A stretch of DNA of 58,804 nt, from NCBI GenBank assembly GCA_019243195.1, contig JAFAUQ010000126.1, positions 1-58,804 of the forward strand. Direction: 5' to 3'. A model generated the notes under the pieces. That model did no database searches and was not told where the DNA came from. It saw only the letters and a program-made list of their open reading frames with translations. This document shows positions 1 to 8,076 of the stretch, in pieces (the first letter of the stretch is position 1; every line of letters begins with the position of its first letter). The stretch comes from Hyphomicrobiales bacterium. Its GTDB lineage: Bacteria > Pseudomonadota > Alphaproteobacteria > Rhizobiales > Xanthobacteraceae. The translations under genes were made by a program, and so were the position numbers.

Positions 1-339
1 GCGCTGACGCTGCCGTTCGCCTGGCATCCGCCGACAACGAAAGAACTCATCGAGCTGATGGCGATCGGCGTGCTCGGCGGTGTGTCGCACATTTTGCTCA
101 CCGAGAGCTACCGCTTCGCGCCCGCCTCGCTGCTGGCGCCGTTCGACTACACCGCGATGGTTTGGGCATTCGTGCTCGGTTATCTGATGTTCGGCGAAAC
201 GCCGACCCCGCTCGTCTTCCTCGGTGCGGTCATCATCGCCGCCGCCGGCCTGTTCGTGATCTGGCGCGAGCGCCGACTCGGGATCGTGCGGGCGCGCGCC
301 CGCGTCAAGGCGCGAACCGCGGCGCCGGCCCCGGGATAA
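1..339 (+). CDS. EamA/DMT-family membrane transporter, C-terminal part
   Basis: This is the tail of a drug/metabolite transporter (EamA) whose beginning lies before the window. The reading frame is open from base 1. About 110 residues are visible, with three hydrophobic segments and the usual family ending: a short helix with LLAPFDYTAMVW, then GYLMFGETPTPLVFLGAVII, then a basic tail. The phrase 'LL.P..Y......GYL.FGE' is typical of the last EamA repeat. Substrate cannot be told. Its TAA stop abuts the convergent stop of the next gene with no gap. Confidence 0.8.
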   Translation, partial: ALTLPFAWHPPTTKELIELMAIGVLGGVSHILLTESYRFAPASLLAPFDYTAMVWAFVLGYLMFGETPTPLVFLGAVIIAAAGLFVIWRERRLGIVRARARVKARTAAPAPG

Positions 340-579
340 TTACGAGAAAGCTTTGAAAGTGATGATGGTGCGCGTGTCCTGGATGCCGGGAATCGTCTGC
401 ACGCGCTCGTTGACGAAGTGGCCGATGTCGGTGCCGGCCTCCACGTAGAATTTGACCAGTAGGTCGAAATCGCCGGCGGTCGAATAGATTTCCGAAGCGA
501 TTTCGGCGTCGGCGAGCTTGTTCGCGACCTCGTAGGATTTGCCGAGGTGACACTTGATCTGCACGAAGAAGGGAACCAT
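340..579 (-). CDS. Stand-alone Lrp/AsnC ligand-binding (RAM) domain protein
   Basis: A 79-residue protein starting MVPFFVQIKCHLGKSY and containing only the alpha-beta ligand-binding domain of Lrp/AsnC regulators (VANKLADAEIASEIYSTAGDFDLL ... GIQDTRTIITF), with no DNA-binding helix-turn-helix. Such proteins form oligomeric rings that bind amino acids or other small effectors; some act alone. I chose the ATG at 577-579 because GGAGG lies a few bases upstream; a longer frame to 639 has no family similarity. It is divergent from thiM and could respond to a related metabolite, but that is inference. Confidence 0.8.
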   Translation of the reverse strand: MVPFFVQIKCHLGKSYEVANKLADAEIASEIYSTAGDFDLLVKFYVEAGTDIGHFVNERVQTIPGIQDTRTIITFKAFS

Positions 580-709
580 CGGCGCCTCCGGCCGGTGACA
601 AGCCTTCGTCAATCCAGCAAAATCGCGCCCGGTTGACAAGGCGGGCCGCTTGAACCGGGCCGGTCAAAGGTTTAGTGCCGGGGCTGAGAGGCCCGGCCAG
701 GGAGTTGAG

Positions 710-1495
710 ATGCGCGAAGCCGACCGCCTCCAATCGACCATCGATATCGCCACGCCCTGTGCCGACGTGATCGAGCGCGTGCGGGCCCGTTCCCCGCGCG
801 TGCATTGCATCACCAATGCGGTCGCCCAGAACTTCACCGCCAACGTCCTGCTCGCCGCCGGCGCGCGGCCCTCGATGACGATTTCGCCGGAGGAAATCGG
901 CTCGTTCGTCGCCAGCGCCGATGCGCTCCTCGTCAATCTCGGCACCTTCGATGCGGCGCGGCGCGAGGCCGCCGACCGCGCGATCGAAGTGGCCGCCGAA
1001 GAGGGTTTGCCCTGGGTGCTCGATCCCGTGCTGATCGACCGCTCGCAACCGCGCGCCGCTTACGCGGCTGATCTGGTCACGCGCGGTCCGCGCGCGGTGC
1101 GGCTCAACCGTGCCGAGTTCACGGCGCTCGCGAGCGCCGCGCCGGAAGGCGAGACGCTGTGGCGCTACGCGGGTGATGCGCGCACTGTGATCGGGCTCAC
1201 CGGCGAGACCGACGTGGTCAGCGACGGCGCGCGCGTCGCCACGATCCGCAACGGACATCCGCTCATGGCCCGCGTCACTGCCATGGGGTGCGTGGCTTCC
1301 GCGCTGGTCGCCGCGTGCCTCGCGATCGAGGGCGATGCGTGGCTTGCGACGACGGCGGCGCTGCTCGCGATCGGCGTCGCCGGGGAGGGCGCCGCCGCGC
1401 ACGCGCGGGGGCCGGGCAGTTTTGCGATGGAAATTCTCGATGCGCTCGACCGTCTCGATCGCGACGGGCTCCTCGCGCGAGCCAAGGTGCAGTAA
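710..1495 (+). CDS. thiM: Hydroxyethylthiazole kinase
   Basis: ThiM phosphorylates 4-methyl-5-(2-hydroxyethyl)thiazole, the salvage entry for the thiazole half of thiamine. The 261-residue product has the family landmarks: VHCITNAVAQNFTAN near the start, the GARPSM segment, DPVL.DRS and the late VTAMGCVASAL loop with the catalytic Cys. The start is the ATG at 710, preceded by AGGGAG; an upstream in-frame ATG at 650 has no comparable site. It is first of a tightly packed operon: its TAA overlaps the ATG of thiE. A GC-rich hairpin with a CTGAGAG loop (about 678-698) sits just before the ribosome site. Confidence 0.93.
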   Translation: MREADRLQSTIDIATPCADVIERVRARSPRVHCITNAVAQNFTANVLLAAGARPSMTISPEEIGSFVASADALLVNLGTFDAARREAADRAIEVAAEEGLPWVLDPVLIDRSQPRAAYAADLVTRGPRAVRLNRAEFTALASAAPEGETLWRYAGDARTVIGLTGETDVVSDGARVATIRNGHPLMARVTAMGCVASALVAACLAIEGDAWLATTAALLAIGVAGEGAAAHARGPGSFAMEILDALDRLDRDGLLARAKVQ

Positions 1496-2154
1496 TGGTC
1501 GACCTGCGGCTTTATGCTTTGCTCGATCCGGAACGCGCGGGCGGCCATGACCTGGCAGCGCTCGGCCGCGAGGTGGTCGCGGGCGGGGCGACGCTCGTGC
1601 AGCTGCGCGACAAGCACGGCTCGACGCGCCGCCTGATCGATGAGACGCGTGCGATCAAGGCGGCGCTGGCCTCGTCCGGCGTGCCGGTTCTCGTTAACGA
1701 CCGCGTCGACGTGGCGCTCGCGGCTGGCGCCGACGGCGTGCATGTCGGTCAAGACGACATGCCGGCCGCGGAAGCGCGGCGGCTGCTCGGACCGTCCGCG
1801 GTCATCGGCCTCTCCGTCAAGACTCCCGCGCAAGCCGAAACGGCGCCGCTCGATGCGCTCGATTACGTTTGCGTCGGTGGTGTGTTCGTGACGACTTCCA
1901 AAGATAACGTCGCGGCGCCCATCGGCATCGCCGGACTCAAGAAACTGCTCGCGACATTCCGGGCGCGCGCGCCAAAATTCCCGGTCGGCGCCATCGCGGG
2001 GATCGATGAAACAAATGCCGGCGAGGTGGTTTCCGCCGGCGCGGACGGCGTCGCGGTCATTTCAGCCCTCTCGCTGGCGCCCGATCCGGCGGGGGCGGCG
2101 CGGCGCCTGCGCGTCATCATCGACCGCTCGCTGGGCGCACGGAGCGCTTTATGA
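1495..2154 (+). CDS. thiE: Thiamine-phosphate synthase
   Basis: ThiE joins HMP-pyrophosphate to thiazole phosphate to give thiamine phosphate in the cytoplasm. The 219-residue TIM-barrel protein shows the classic strings LVQLRDK near residue 40, VLVNDRVDVALAAGADGVHVGQDD in the middle, IGLSVKT, and a C-terminal G-A-I-A-G-I phosphate-binding segment followed by GADGVAVISAL. Start overlaps the thiM stop (TAATG), and the end overlaps thiD by four bases (ATGA), so the three are translationally coupled. Length is normal for the family. Confidence 0.94.
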   Translation: MVDLRLYALLDPERAGGHDLAALGREVVAGGATLVQLRDKHGSTRRLIDETRAIKAALASSGVPVLVNDRVDVALAAGADGVHVGQDDMPAAEARRLLGPSAVIGLSVKTPAQAETAPLDALDYVCVGGVFVTTSKDNVAAPIGIAGLKKLLATFRARAPKFPVGAIAGIDETNAGEVVSAGADGVAVISALSLAPDPAGAARRLRVIIDRSLGARSAL

Positions 2155-2954
2155 GAACGCCGATCGCCGTGACGATCGCAGGCTCCGATTCGAGCGGCGG
2201 CGCCGGCATCCAGGCGGATCTCAAAACCTTCGCGGCGTTCGGCGTTTACGGCGCCTCGGTGATCACGGCGCTTACGGCGCAGAATACGCAAGGAGTGAAG
2301 GCGATCCAGGACGTGCCGCCGGAGTTCATCGCCGCCCAGATGGATGCGGTGTTTTCCGATCTTGCCGTTGGCGCGGTGAAAATCGGCATGCTGTCCCAGC
2401 CGGCCGTGATCGCGGCCGTCGCCGCGGGGCTCGACCGCCACGAACAGACCGACGTGGTGCTCGATCCGGTGATGGTCGCGGCGTCGGGCGATCGCCTGCT
2501 GGTGCCCGAGGCAATCGAGGTGCTGCGCCGTGAGTTGATCCCGCGTGCCCTCGTGATCACGCCGAACCTGCCGGAAGCAGCCGCGCTGCTCGATGCGGCG
2601 CCGGCGGCAAACGAAAGCGAAATGCGCGACCAGGCCGAGCGCCTGCTGGCGCTCGGGCCGCGCGCGGTGCTGATCAAGGGCGGCCACTCGGACGCGCCGG
2701 AGAGCGTGGATATTTTCTTTGATGGCACGGTGGAACTGCGGCTGCCGGCGCCGCGCATCGACACCAGCAACACCCACGGCACCGGCTGCACGCTGTCCTC
2801 GGCAATCGCCGCTGGACTGGCGAAAGGTCTCAAACTGGTCGAGGCCATCGGCGAGGCCAAGGCCTATGTGACGCTGGCGATTGCCGGCGCCGACCGGCTC
2901 ACCATCGGCTCCGGCCACGGACCCGTGCATCATTTCCACGCGTGGTGGCGCTGA
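2151..2954 (+). CDS. thiD: Hydroxymethylpyrimidine/phosphomethylpyrimidine kinase
   Basis: ThiD phosphorylates HMP twice to give HMP-pyrophosphate for ThiE. The 267-residue ribokinase-fold protein starts TIAGSDSSGGAGIQADLKTF, has DPVMVAASGDRLL in the middle, and ends with NTHGTGCTLSSAIAA, the anion-hole/ATP-binding motif with catalytic Cys-Thr neighbourhood typical of ThiD. With thiM and thiE it makes a complete salvage set for both halves of thiamine. No de novo genes (thiC, thiG, thiS) are in view. Confidence 0.94.
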   Translation: MRTPIAVTIAGSDSSGGAGIQADLKTFAAFGVYGASVITALTAQNTQGVKAIQDVPPEFIAAQMDAVFSDLAVGAVKIGMLSQPAVIAAVAAGLDRHEQTDVVLDPVMVAASGDRLLVPEAIEVLRRELIPRALVITPNLPEAAALLDAAPAANESEMRDQAERLLALGPRAVLIKGGHSDAPESVDIFFDGTVELRLPAPRIDTSNTHGTGCTLSSAIAAGLAKGLKLVEAIGEAKAYVTLAIAGADRLTIGSGHGPVHHFHAWWR

Positions 2955-2964
2955 AGGAGACGCG

Positions 2965-4041
2965 ATGGCAGCGCTGTCACGTCGCAAGCTGATGAAAGCG
3001 GGGCCGGCCGCGGCCGGCGTCCTTGCCGCGCCCGTGGTGGCGCGGGCGGCGCCGCTCAAATGGCGGATGGTCACCTCGTGGCCGAAGCGGCTGCCCGGCC
3101 CCGGCATGTCGGCTGAGCGGGTCGCCGAACGCATCAACACGACCTCGGGTGGACGGCTGCAGGTCGCGGTGTTTGCGGCCGGCGAGGTGGTACCCGCGTT
3201 CGAAGTGCTCGACGCCGTCGGCTCGGGTGTCGCCGAAATGGGCCACACCGCGTCCTTCTACTGGCAGGGCAAGCAGCCGGCCGCGGTCTATTTCACCACC
3301 GTGCCGTTCGGCCTTGTCCCGTCCGAGCACGTGGCCTGGGTCGATGCCGGCGGGGGCCAGGCGCTGTGGGACGAGCTTTACGCCCCCTTCGGCGTGAAGC
3401 CGTTCATGGGCGGCAACACCGGTGTGTGCATGGGCGGCTGGTTCCGGCGCGAGATCAAGAGCCTCGAGGATGTGAAGGGCCTCAAGCTGCGCTCGCTGGG
3501 ACTCGGCGGCGAAATCTTCCGCCGCCTCGGCGCCACCCCGCAGACGACGCCGCCGGGTGAAATTTTCACCAGCTTGCAGTCGGGCGTCATCGACGGCGCG
3601 GAGTTCGTCGGCCCGGGCTCCGACATCGCGCTCGGACTTTATCGCGTGGCGCCGTTCTACTACGGCCCGGGCTTCAACAAACCGAACGGCACCGGCGAGT
3701 GTCTCGTCGCACTCAAGGTGTGGCAGGCGCTTGAGCCCGACCTTCAGGGCATCATCGTGCAGGCGTGCGCGGCCGAAGCCTCGTTTGCGCTTGCCGAAAT
3801 GGAGCGGCTCAACGTCGAGGCACTCGCCGCCCTGACCGGGCGCTACAACGTCCAGCTCAAGAGCTTCCCGGCGGCTCTCGTTGATGCCGCGCACAAAGAG
3901 GCGACCGGCGTGCTCAACGAAGTCGCGGCGCGCAGCGACATCGCCAAGCGCATCCACGAATCCTACACGGCGTTCCGCGAGCGGATGGCGAACTGGTCGC
4001 GCATCTCGTTGCGCGCGGTGCTGCAGGCGAGGGATGGGTGA
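2965..4041 (+). CDS. TRAP transporter substrate-binding protein, DctP family (orphan)
   Basis: A periplasmic solute-binding protein of tripartite ATP-independent transporters, 358 residues. It begins with a twin-arginine type leader (SRRKLMKAG followed by a hydrophobic Ala-rich stretch ending ARAAP). The mature part has KWRMVTSWPK, GRLQVAVFAAGEVVPAFEVLDAV, and the conserved DVKGLKLRSLGLGGEIFRRLG helix with the carboxylate-binding Arg, as in the TakP/alpha-keto-acid subgroup. The ATG at 2965 has AAGGAGA upstream and lies 10 bases after thiD, so it is probably the fourth gene of the thiamine operon. The membrane subunits DctQ/DctM are absent here, so it must pair with a carrier encoded elsewhere. 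Confidence 0.88.
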   Translation: MAALSRRKLMKAGPAAAGVLAAPVVARAAPLKWRMVTSWPKRLPGPGMSAERVAERINTTSGGRLQVAVFAAGEVVPAFEVLDAVGSGVAEMGHTASFYWQGKQPAAVYFTTVPFGLVPSEHVAWVDAGGGQALWDELYAPFGVKPFMGGNTGVCMGGWFRREIKSLEDVKGLKLRSLGLGGEIFRRLGATPQTTPPGEIFTSLQSGVIDGAEFVGPGSDIALGLYRVAPFYYGPGFNKPNGTGECLVALKVWQALEPDLQGIIVQACAAEASFALAEMERLNVEALAALTGRYNVQLKSFPAALVDAAHKEATGVLNEVAARSDIAKRIHESYTAFRERMANWSRISLRAVLQARDG

Positions 4042-4047
4042 AGAAGG

Positions 4048-4175
4048 GTGAATAGCGAATAGCGAATAGTGAATAGCGAATAGCGAATAGCGAATAGCGA
4101 ATAGCGAATAGCGAATAGCGAATAGCATCCCGCGCCGCTGGCAACACTATTCGCTATTCGCTACTCACTATTCGC
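4048..4175. repeat. 7-bp tandem repeat (GCGAATA) with inverted copies
   Basis: Eleven consecutive units of GCGAATA, two of them GTGAATA, run from 4048 to 4124. After a 23-base spacer, four units in the opposite orientation (TATTCGC, one degenerate) run from 4148 to 4175. The whole can fold into a long AT-containing hairpin and fills the gap between two convergent genes, so it could end transcription from both sides. Unit number probably varies between strains. Confidence 0.9.
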
Positions 4176-4182
4176 TCTTTTC

Positions 4183-5031
4183 TCACATCTTGAACTTCAC
4201 CACCTTCTGCTGCTGCTCGCCGAGGCCGGCGACGCCGAGCCGCACCGTGTCGCCGGCCTTGAGGAATTGCGGCGGCTTCATGCCGAGCCCGACGCCGGGC
4301 GGCGTGCCGGTGATGATCACGTCGCCTGGTTCCATCACGAAGAACTGCGAGCAATACCAGACGAGGTGCTCGACCCCGAAGATCATCGTGCGGGTCGATC
4401 CCTTCTGGCGGCTTTCGCCGTTCACGGTGAGCCACATGTCGAGCTTCTGCGGGTCGGGGATTTCGTCTTTGGTGACGAGCCATGGCCCGAGCGGACCGAA
4501 AGTCTCGGAGCTCTTGCCCTTGGTCCACTGGCCCGAGCGCTCGATCTGGAACTCGCGCTCGCTCACGTCGTTCGCCAGACAATAGCCGGCGACCGCGTCC
4601 ATCGCGTTGTTCTTGGTGAGATACCGCGCCCGCGAGCCGATCACGATGCCGAGCTCCACTTCCCAGTCGAGCTTCTTGGACTCCTTCGGAATCATGGTGT
4701 CGTCATTGGGACCGCAGATGCAGCTCACCGCCTTGTTGAAGATGATCGGTTCCTTGGGGATGGGCGCGCCGGTTTCCGCGGCGTGATCGGCGTAGTTGAG
4801 GCCGATGGCGATGAGGTTGGTCGTGCCGGCGACGCACGGACCGATGCGCACGCCGCTGCGCACCTGCGGAAGCGTGTCGATCTTGGCTTTGCGGATTTTG
4901 GCGAGGCCCTTGGGGCTCAATGCGTCCCCGGCGAGGTCGGGCACCACCTTAGATAAATCGCGGATGCGGCCTTTGGCGTCGATGATGCCGGGTTTTTCAC
5001 GGCCGGCCGGGCCGAAGCGGACGAGCTTCAT
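4183..5031 (-). CDS. Fumarylacetoacetate hydrolase (FAH) family protein
   Basis: A 282-residue enzyme of the FAH superfamily, which hydrolyses or isomerises 2-keto acids in aromatic, ureide or sugar-acid breakdown. It starts MKLVRFGPAGREKPGI and has the family metal-binding elements: IGLNYADHAAE, the segment ending LDWEVELGIVIG with metal-binding acidic residues, then GYCLANDVSERE, GPLGPWLVTKDE, and DVIITGTPPGVG near the end. The start at 5031 follows AGAGGA. Exact substrate cannot be told; close relatives are annotated as ureidoglycolate lyase or 2-hydroxyhepta-2,4-diene-1,7-dioate isomerase. Confidence 0.9.
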   Translation of the reverse strand: MKLVRFGPAGREKPGIIDAKGRIRDLSKVVPDLAGDALSPKGLAKIRKAKIDTLPQVRSGVRIGPCVAGTTNLIAIGLNYADHAAETGAPIPKEPIIFNKAVSCICGPNDDTMIPKESKKLDWEVELGIVIGSRARYLTKNNAMDAVAGYCLANDVSEREFQIERSGQWTKGKSSETFGPLGPWLVTKDEIPDPQKLDMWLTVNGESRQKGSTRTMIFGVEHLVWYCSQFFVMEPGDVIITGTPPGVGLGMKPPQFLKAGDTVRLGVAGLGEQQQKVVKFKM

Positions 5032-5360
5032 GGATTGATCCTCTTGAACCACAGGTAAGGGAAGTTGCGGCGGCGCGGGAAGGGATCATGCGTCGCGCCC
5101 GCCCCAAGGGCAAGCGCCTAAAAATGTTGCGGATTTGTCACGAGTAAGAAAATTCGCTGTCTGCCGGGCGCTCTCGTGGCCTCGTCCGAGTGGTCAAAAA
5201 ATCATCTAACCGATTGAAGGGACGATATTCTCGGGTGGCTCGCTGCACTGCTAACTAAGAAAGCCGGAACTTGCACGCTTGCTAGGCGGCTGTCACGATC
5301 TCCGGAGGAATCGAACGGCTTTGCCGGGGGGTGGGGCCGCGGGATCGAAGGGGGACGACA
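5032..5360. other. Intergenic region between divergent genes
   Basis: A 329-base gap between the divergent FAH and outer-membrane protein genes. It must carry both promoters. I see no strong inverted repeat or recognisable operator, and no convincing short gene. The last 15 bases contain the GGGGGA ribosome site of the downstream gene. Confidence 0.6.
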
Positions 5361-6446
5361 ATGACTCGGCTGGGGACGGGAACGCTCTGCGGAGCAGTTG
5401 CGGGACTGGCGCTGCTGGCGGGGGCCGATCGCGGCTTCGCCATGGAGCCGGGTAATTTGGGCCAAACCGAACAGGGAGGCACAATCGGGGCAGTCATTGC
5501 CGCGCCGGCACCTCCCGGGGTCTACATCGTCAATGAAACCCTCATTTTTCCGCACGGCGTAGGCGTCGGCCAAAATCTTGGGAACGACATAACCGTCCCG
5601 CTGTGGGCTCCTACGCTCTTTTGGTCGACCGGCTGGCAATTCCTCGGCGCCAACGTCGCCGGAGCGGTGGTGCAGCCGTTCTACTATGTGGCCGCCTACC
5701 CGACCAACGGCACGACCCTCGGCGGCAACGGATCCGGGCCTCCATTCGGCAACACGATCTGGTTCGAGAACACCGGCAACACACTGTTCACGCCCATCAT
5801 CCTGCAGTGGACCTTGGGGCACGGCTGGTTTGCCGACCTCGGCGTGACGTTCATTGCGCCGGACGGTTCGCACTACAACGGCACCAACAACCCGGATTAC
5901 TGGACGGTCGAGCCGCGTGGCGGCTTCGCCTACATCGACCAGAATTGGCGTTTCAACGCCAACTTCAAATACGACATCAACGGCTCGTCCGCCGGTCACA
6001 CGGGCAGCTATCAGATCGCCGCCAACCTTCCCTTCCCGTTGGGATTTGGTGGGACGCCGCTCGCCTCAACGATCGCGGGGATCGGCAACGGCTACCGCTC
6101 CGGCAACGAGTTGTTCGGCGACTTCTCTCTCACCTACCAGTTCGGCAAACTCGAGGTCGGCCCGGTCGCGTACTTCAAGGCACAGACCACCAACGACTCG
6201 CCAGGTAACGGCTTCACCTGCGCGCAGCTCGCGGCCCTCCTTCCGGCCACCCTCGGCTGCGGCAAAGCCACCAACGTGGGGGTCGGCGGCTTGGTCGGCT
6301 ACAACTTCGGTCCGGTCGACTGGCAGGTGTACATCACCGACACCGTCGCTGAGCACGACGACTTCCGCGGCTGGGGCATCTACACCCGGCTCACCTACAA
6401 GCTCTGGGGACCGGACGCTCCGCCCAAGCCGATGATCACGAAGTAA
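5361..6446 (+). CDS. Outer-membrane beta-barrel protein (phenol MetA-pathway type)
   Basis: A 361-residue secreted protein with a cleavable signal peptide (hydrophobic GAVAGLALLAGADRGFA, then mature MEPGNLGQ). The mature chain is rich in alternating hydrophobic, aromatic and Gly/Asn residues (FWSTGWQFLG, QPFYYVAAYPT, GWFADLGVTFIAP, WRFNANFKYDING, GWGIYTRLTYKLWG), as expected of antiparallel beta strands. This resembles the PF13557 'MetA-pathway of phenol degradation' outer-membrane family, whose members are thought to pass hydrophobic or aromatic compounds. The ATG at 5361 has GGGGGA upstream. A strong terminator follows. Confidence 0.72.
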   Translation: MTRLGTGTLCGAVAGLALLAGADRGFAMEPGNLGQTEQGGTIGAVIAAPAPPGVYIVNETLIFPHGVGVGQNLGNDITVPLWAPTLFWSTGWQFLGANVAGAVVQPFYYVAAYPTNGTTLGGNGSGPPFGNTIWFENTGNTLFTPIILQWTLGHGWFADLGVTFIAPDGSHYNGTNNPDYWTVEPRGGFAYIDQNWRFNANFKYDINGSSAGHTGSYQIAANLPFPLGFGGTPLASTIAGIGNGYRSGNELFGDFSLTYQFGKLEVGPVAYFKAQTTNDSPGNGFTCAQLAALLPATLGCGKATNVGVGGLVGYNFGPVDWQVYITDTVAEHDDFRGWGIYTRLTYKLWGPDAPPKPMITK

Positions 6447-6470
6447 TCGTCCAGATCGACGAGCATCACG

Positions 6471-6510
6471 TGAGCTGGCCCGCGCGTGGCGCGGGTCAGC
6501 TCATTGTTTG
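6471..6510. terminator. Intrinsic terminator between convergent genes
   Basis: TGAGCTGGCCCGCGC and GCGCGGGTCAGCTCA form a near-perfect 15-bp stem with a 3-base loop (6471-6503), followed on the plus strand by a T-rich tail. It lies after the outer-membrane protein gene and just before the stop of the convergent lipoprotein gene. Confidence 0.85.
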
Positions 6511-6530
6511 TTAGAATAACGATTTCGGGG

Positions 6531-6986
6531 TTATTGCGAGCCGGGCTTGCGCCCTGTCATGAGATCGATCAGCGACACCGACGGGAAGGCGGCGGCGACG
6601 GGATCGTCGGTCCCGGCGGGTGTGGTCGTCGGGGGCTGCGGGTTCGCCACCGTGGCGGCAATTGCCGGCGGCGGGTTCGCGGCGGCAGCGGCGGGCGCGG
6701 GCGGCGGCTCGCGTGCCGGGGGCGCGGTGGGCGCTGGCGCAGGCAACTCGGCATTGGTCGCCGCAGGTGCTGGCGACGCGGTGCTTGGCGCCGGGGGAGC
6801 CGGGGCAGGGGAGTTTCTTGATTCTTTGAGCAGGTCGACGAGCGACTGCGACGGATAGGCGTCGGTGGCGTATTCGACCGAGGAAGAGGATGAACACGAG
6901 ACGAGCAACGGAAGCGCTGCGACGGCGATGAGAATATGCAGGCGCGCGTCTCGCACCCGTTTGTCGTTCCGCCTCTCTCGGCTCAC
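6531..6986 (-). CDS. Pro/Ala-rich lipoprotein with a duplicated short motif
   Basis: A 151-residue protein with a lipobox (ALPLLVSC; Cys about residue 31) after a basic, hydrophobic leader, so probably a lipoprotein. The mature part is low-complexity Pro/Ala (about residues 60-125). The short motif YPSQSLVDLLKESRNSP follows the lipobox and is echoed near the C-terminus as FPSVSLIDLMTGRKPGS. I do not recognise a family. Two like motifs separated by a flexible linker suggest two equal binding sites, possibly a bivalent tether at the membrane; that is inference. Confidence 0.65.
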   Translation of the reverse strand: MSRERRNDKRVRDARLHILIAVAALPLLVSCSSSSSVEYATDAYPSQSLVDLLKESRNSPAPAPPAPSTASPAPAATNAELPAPAPTAPPAREPPPAPAAAAANPPPAIAATVANPQPPTTTPAGTDDPVAAAFPSVSLIDLMTGRKPGSQ

Positions 6987-7111
6987 GCGGTCGTCCCCCC
7001 TTGGCCAAGCTTATCTACAACGACCCAAGGTAGCCGACAAAGTGACCAAATCGAGGCCCAGGAAACGCCAGGAAAGGCCAGCGTGAGCGCCGGCCCTCAA
7101 ACTTGTGCCGG

Positions 7112-7894
7112 TCAGCCCAGCGTGCCGTGGAACAGCCCGCCGTCCAACAGCAAATTTTGCCCGGTGATGTAACCGGCGTGCGCCGAGCACAGGAAGGCGC
7201 AGGCGTGGCCGAACTCGTCGGCTTGGCCGAAGCGCTTGGCTGGTACCGTCGCCTCGCGTTCCTTGACCGCCTGCTCCATGCTGATTCCCTTGGCTTTCGC
7301 GGTTATCGCGATACCCGAGCGCAGGCGATCGGTGTCGAACGGGCCCGGCAGGAGAAAGTTGATAGTGACGTTGGAGGCGGCGACCGACCGCGCGACACCC
7401 GCAAGAAAAGCGGTGAGGCCGGCGCGTGCACCCGACGAAAGGTCGAGGCCAGCGAGCGGCATTTTCACCGAACCGGACGTGATGTTGACGATGCGGCCGA
7501 AGCCGCGGCGCACCATCGGGTCGATCACCTTCTGCACCAGTTCGACCGCGGTGACCATGTTGGCGATGACGCCGTCGATCATCTGCTGGCGGCCGAGCTC
7601 GCGGAAGTCGCGGAACGGCGGACCGCCGTTGTTGTTGACGAGAATGTCGGGTTCCGCGCATGCGGCGAACAAGGCCTCCTGGCCTTGCGGGCTGCCCACG
7701 TCGGCGGCGACTGCCGTCACCTTGGCGCCGGTCGCGCGGCGGATTTCCTCCGCCGTCTTTTCCAGTCCCGCCTTGTCGCGGCCGTTGATCACGACTTCGC
7801 AACCCTCCTGCGCCAGCGCCATCGCGCAGGCGCGGCCCAACCCCCGGCTCGAGGCGCACACGATGGCCTTGCGGCCGGCAATTCCGAGATCCAT
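7112..7894 (-). CDS. Short-chain dehydrogenase/reductase with atypical active site
   Basis: A 260-residue Rossmann protein. The cofactor loop is CASSRGLGRA rather than TGxxxGIG, the NNAG motif is NNNGGPP, and the substrate Ser is present (NITSGSVK). Where classical SDRs have YxxxK, this protein has LSSGARAGL, which puts Ser in the Tyr position and Arg in the Lys position. I recall similar 'LSNGxRxGL' SDRs in rhizobia, so this is probably a subfamily, not a random loss. The start ATG at 7892-7894 has AGGAGG upstream. Reductase activity by the usual mechanism is doubtful. Confidence 0.85.
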   Translation of the reverse strand: MDLGIAGRKAIVCASSRGLGRACAMALAQEGCEVVINGRDKAGLEKTAEEIRRATGAKVTAVAADVGSPQGQEALFAACAEPDILVNNNGGPPFRDFRELGRQQMIDGVIANMVTAVELVQKVIDPMVRRGFGRIVNITSGSVKMPLAGLDLSSGARAGLTAFLAGVARSVAASNVTINFLLPGPFDTDRLRSGIAITAKAKGISMEQAVKEREATVPAKRFGQADEFGHACAFLCSAHAGYITGQNLLLDGGLFHGTLG

Positions 7895-7980
7895 TACGCT
7901 TCCTCCTGGTCATAAGACAGCGACACCATAGAGGCTTTCGGGCGGCGCTACCCGGGTTTTTTGTGCCGAAATGGCACGAG

Positions 7981-8000
7981 CAAGCGTTAACGCACGCTTG
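7981..8000. promoter_or_regulatory. Inverted repeat upstream of the plcP-agt pair
   Basis: CAAGCGT-TAACGC-ACGCTTG is a perfect 7-bp inverted repeat with a 6-base centre, about 80 bases before the probable plcP start. It could be an operator or a small leader hairpin. It is followed at once by two TTGTC words (7998-8004 and 8007-8013) 9 bp apart, a poor fit to the 11-bp PhoB period. Confidence 0.4.
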
Positions 8001-8076
8001 TCGCGATTGTCATCGAAATGAGATAGGAATCAGCTACTTGCAGCGGCATGAGCGCCGACGCAAGGATTGCTGCATC

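Noticed and set aside
640-709. Possible TPP riboswitch before thiM (CTGAGAG near 684).
   Set aside because: Only the CTGAGA word is present. The second half (ACCC...GAACCTGATC and the long P4/P5 arm) is missing, and just about 20 bases remain to the start codon.
4048-4124. CRISPR-like array.
   Set aside because: Units are 7 bp with no spacers; simple tandem repeat.
5135-5163. TTGTCAC and CTGTCTG 22 bp apart upstream of the outer-membrane protein gene, as a Pho box.
   Set aside because: The middle unit (AAGAAAA) does not match at all, and it lies about 200 bases from the gene.
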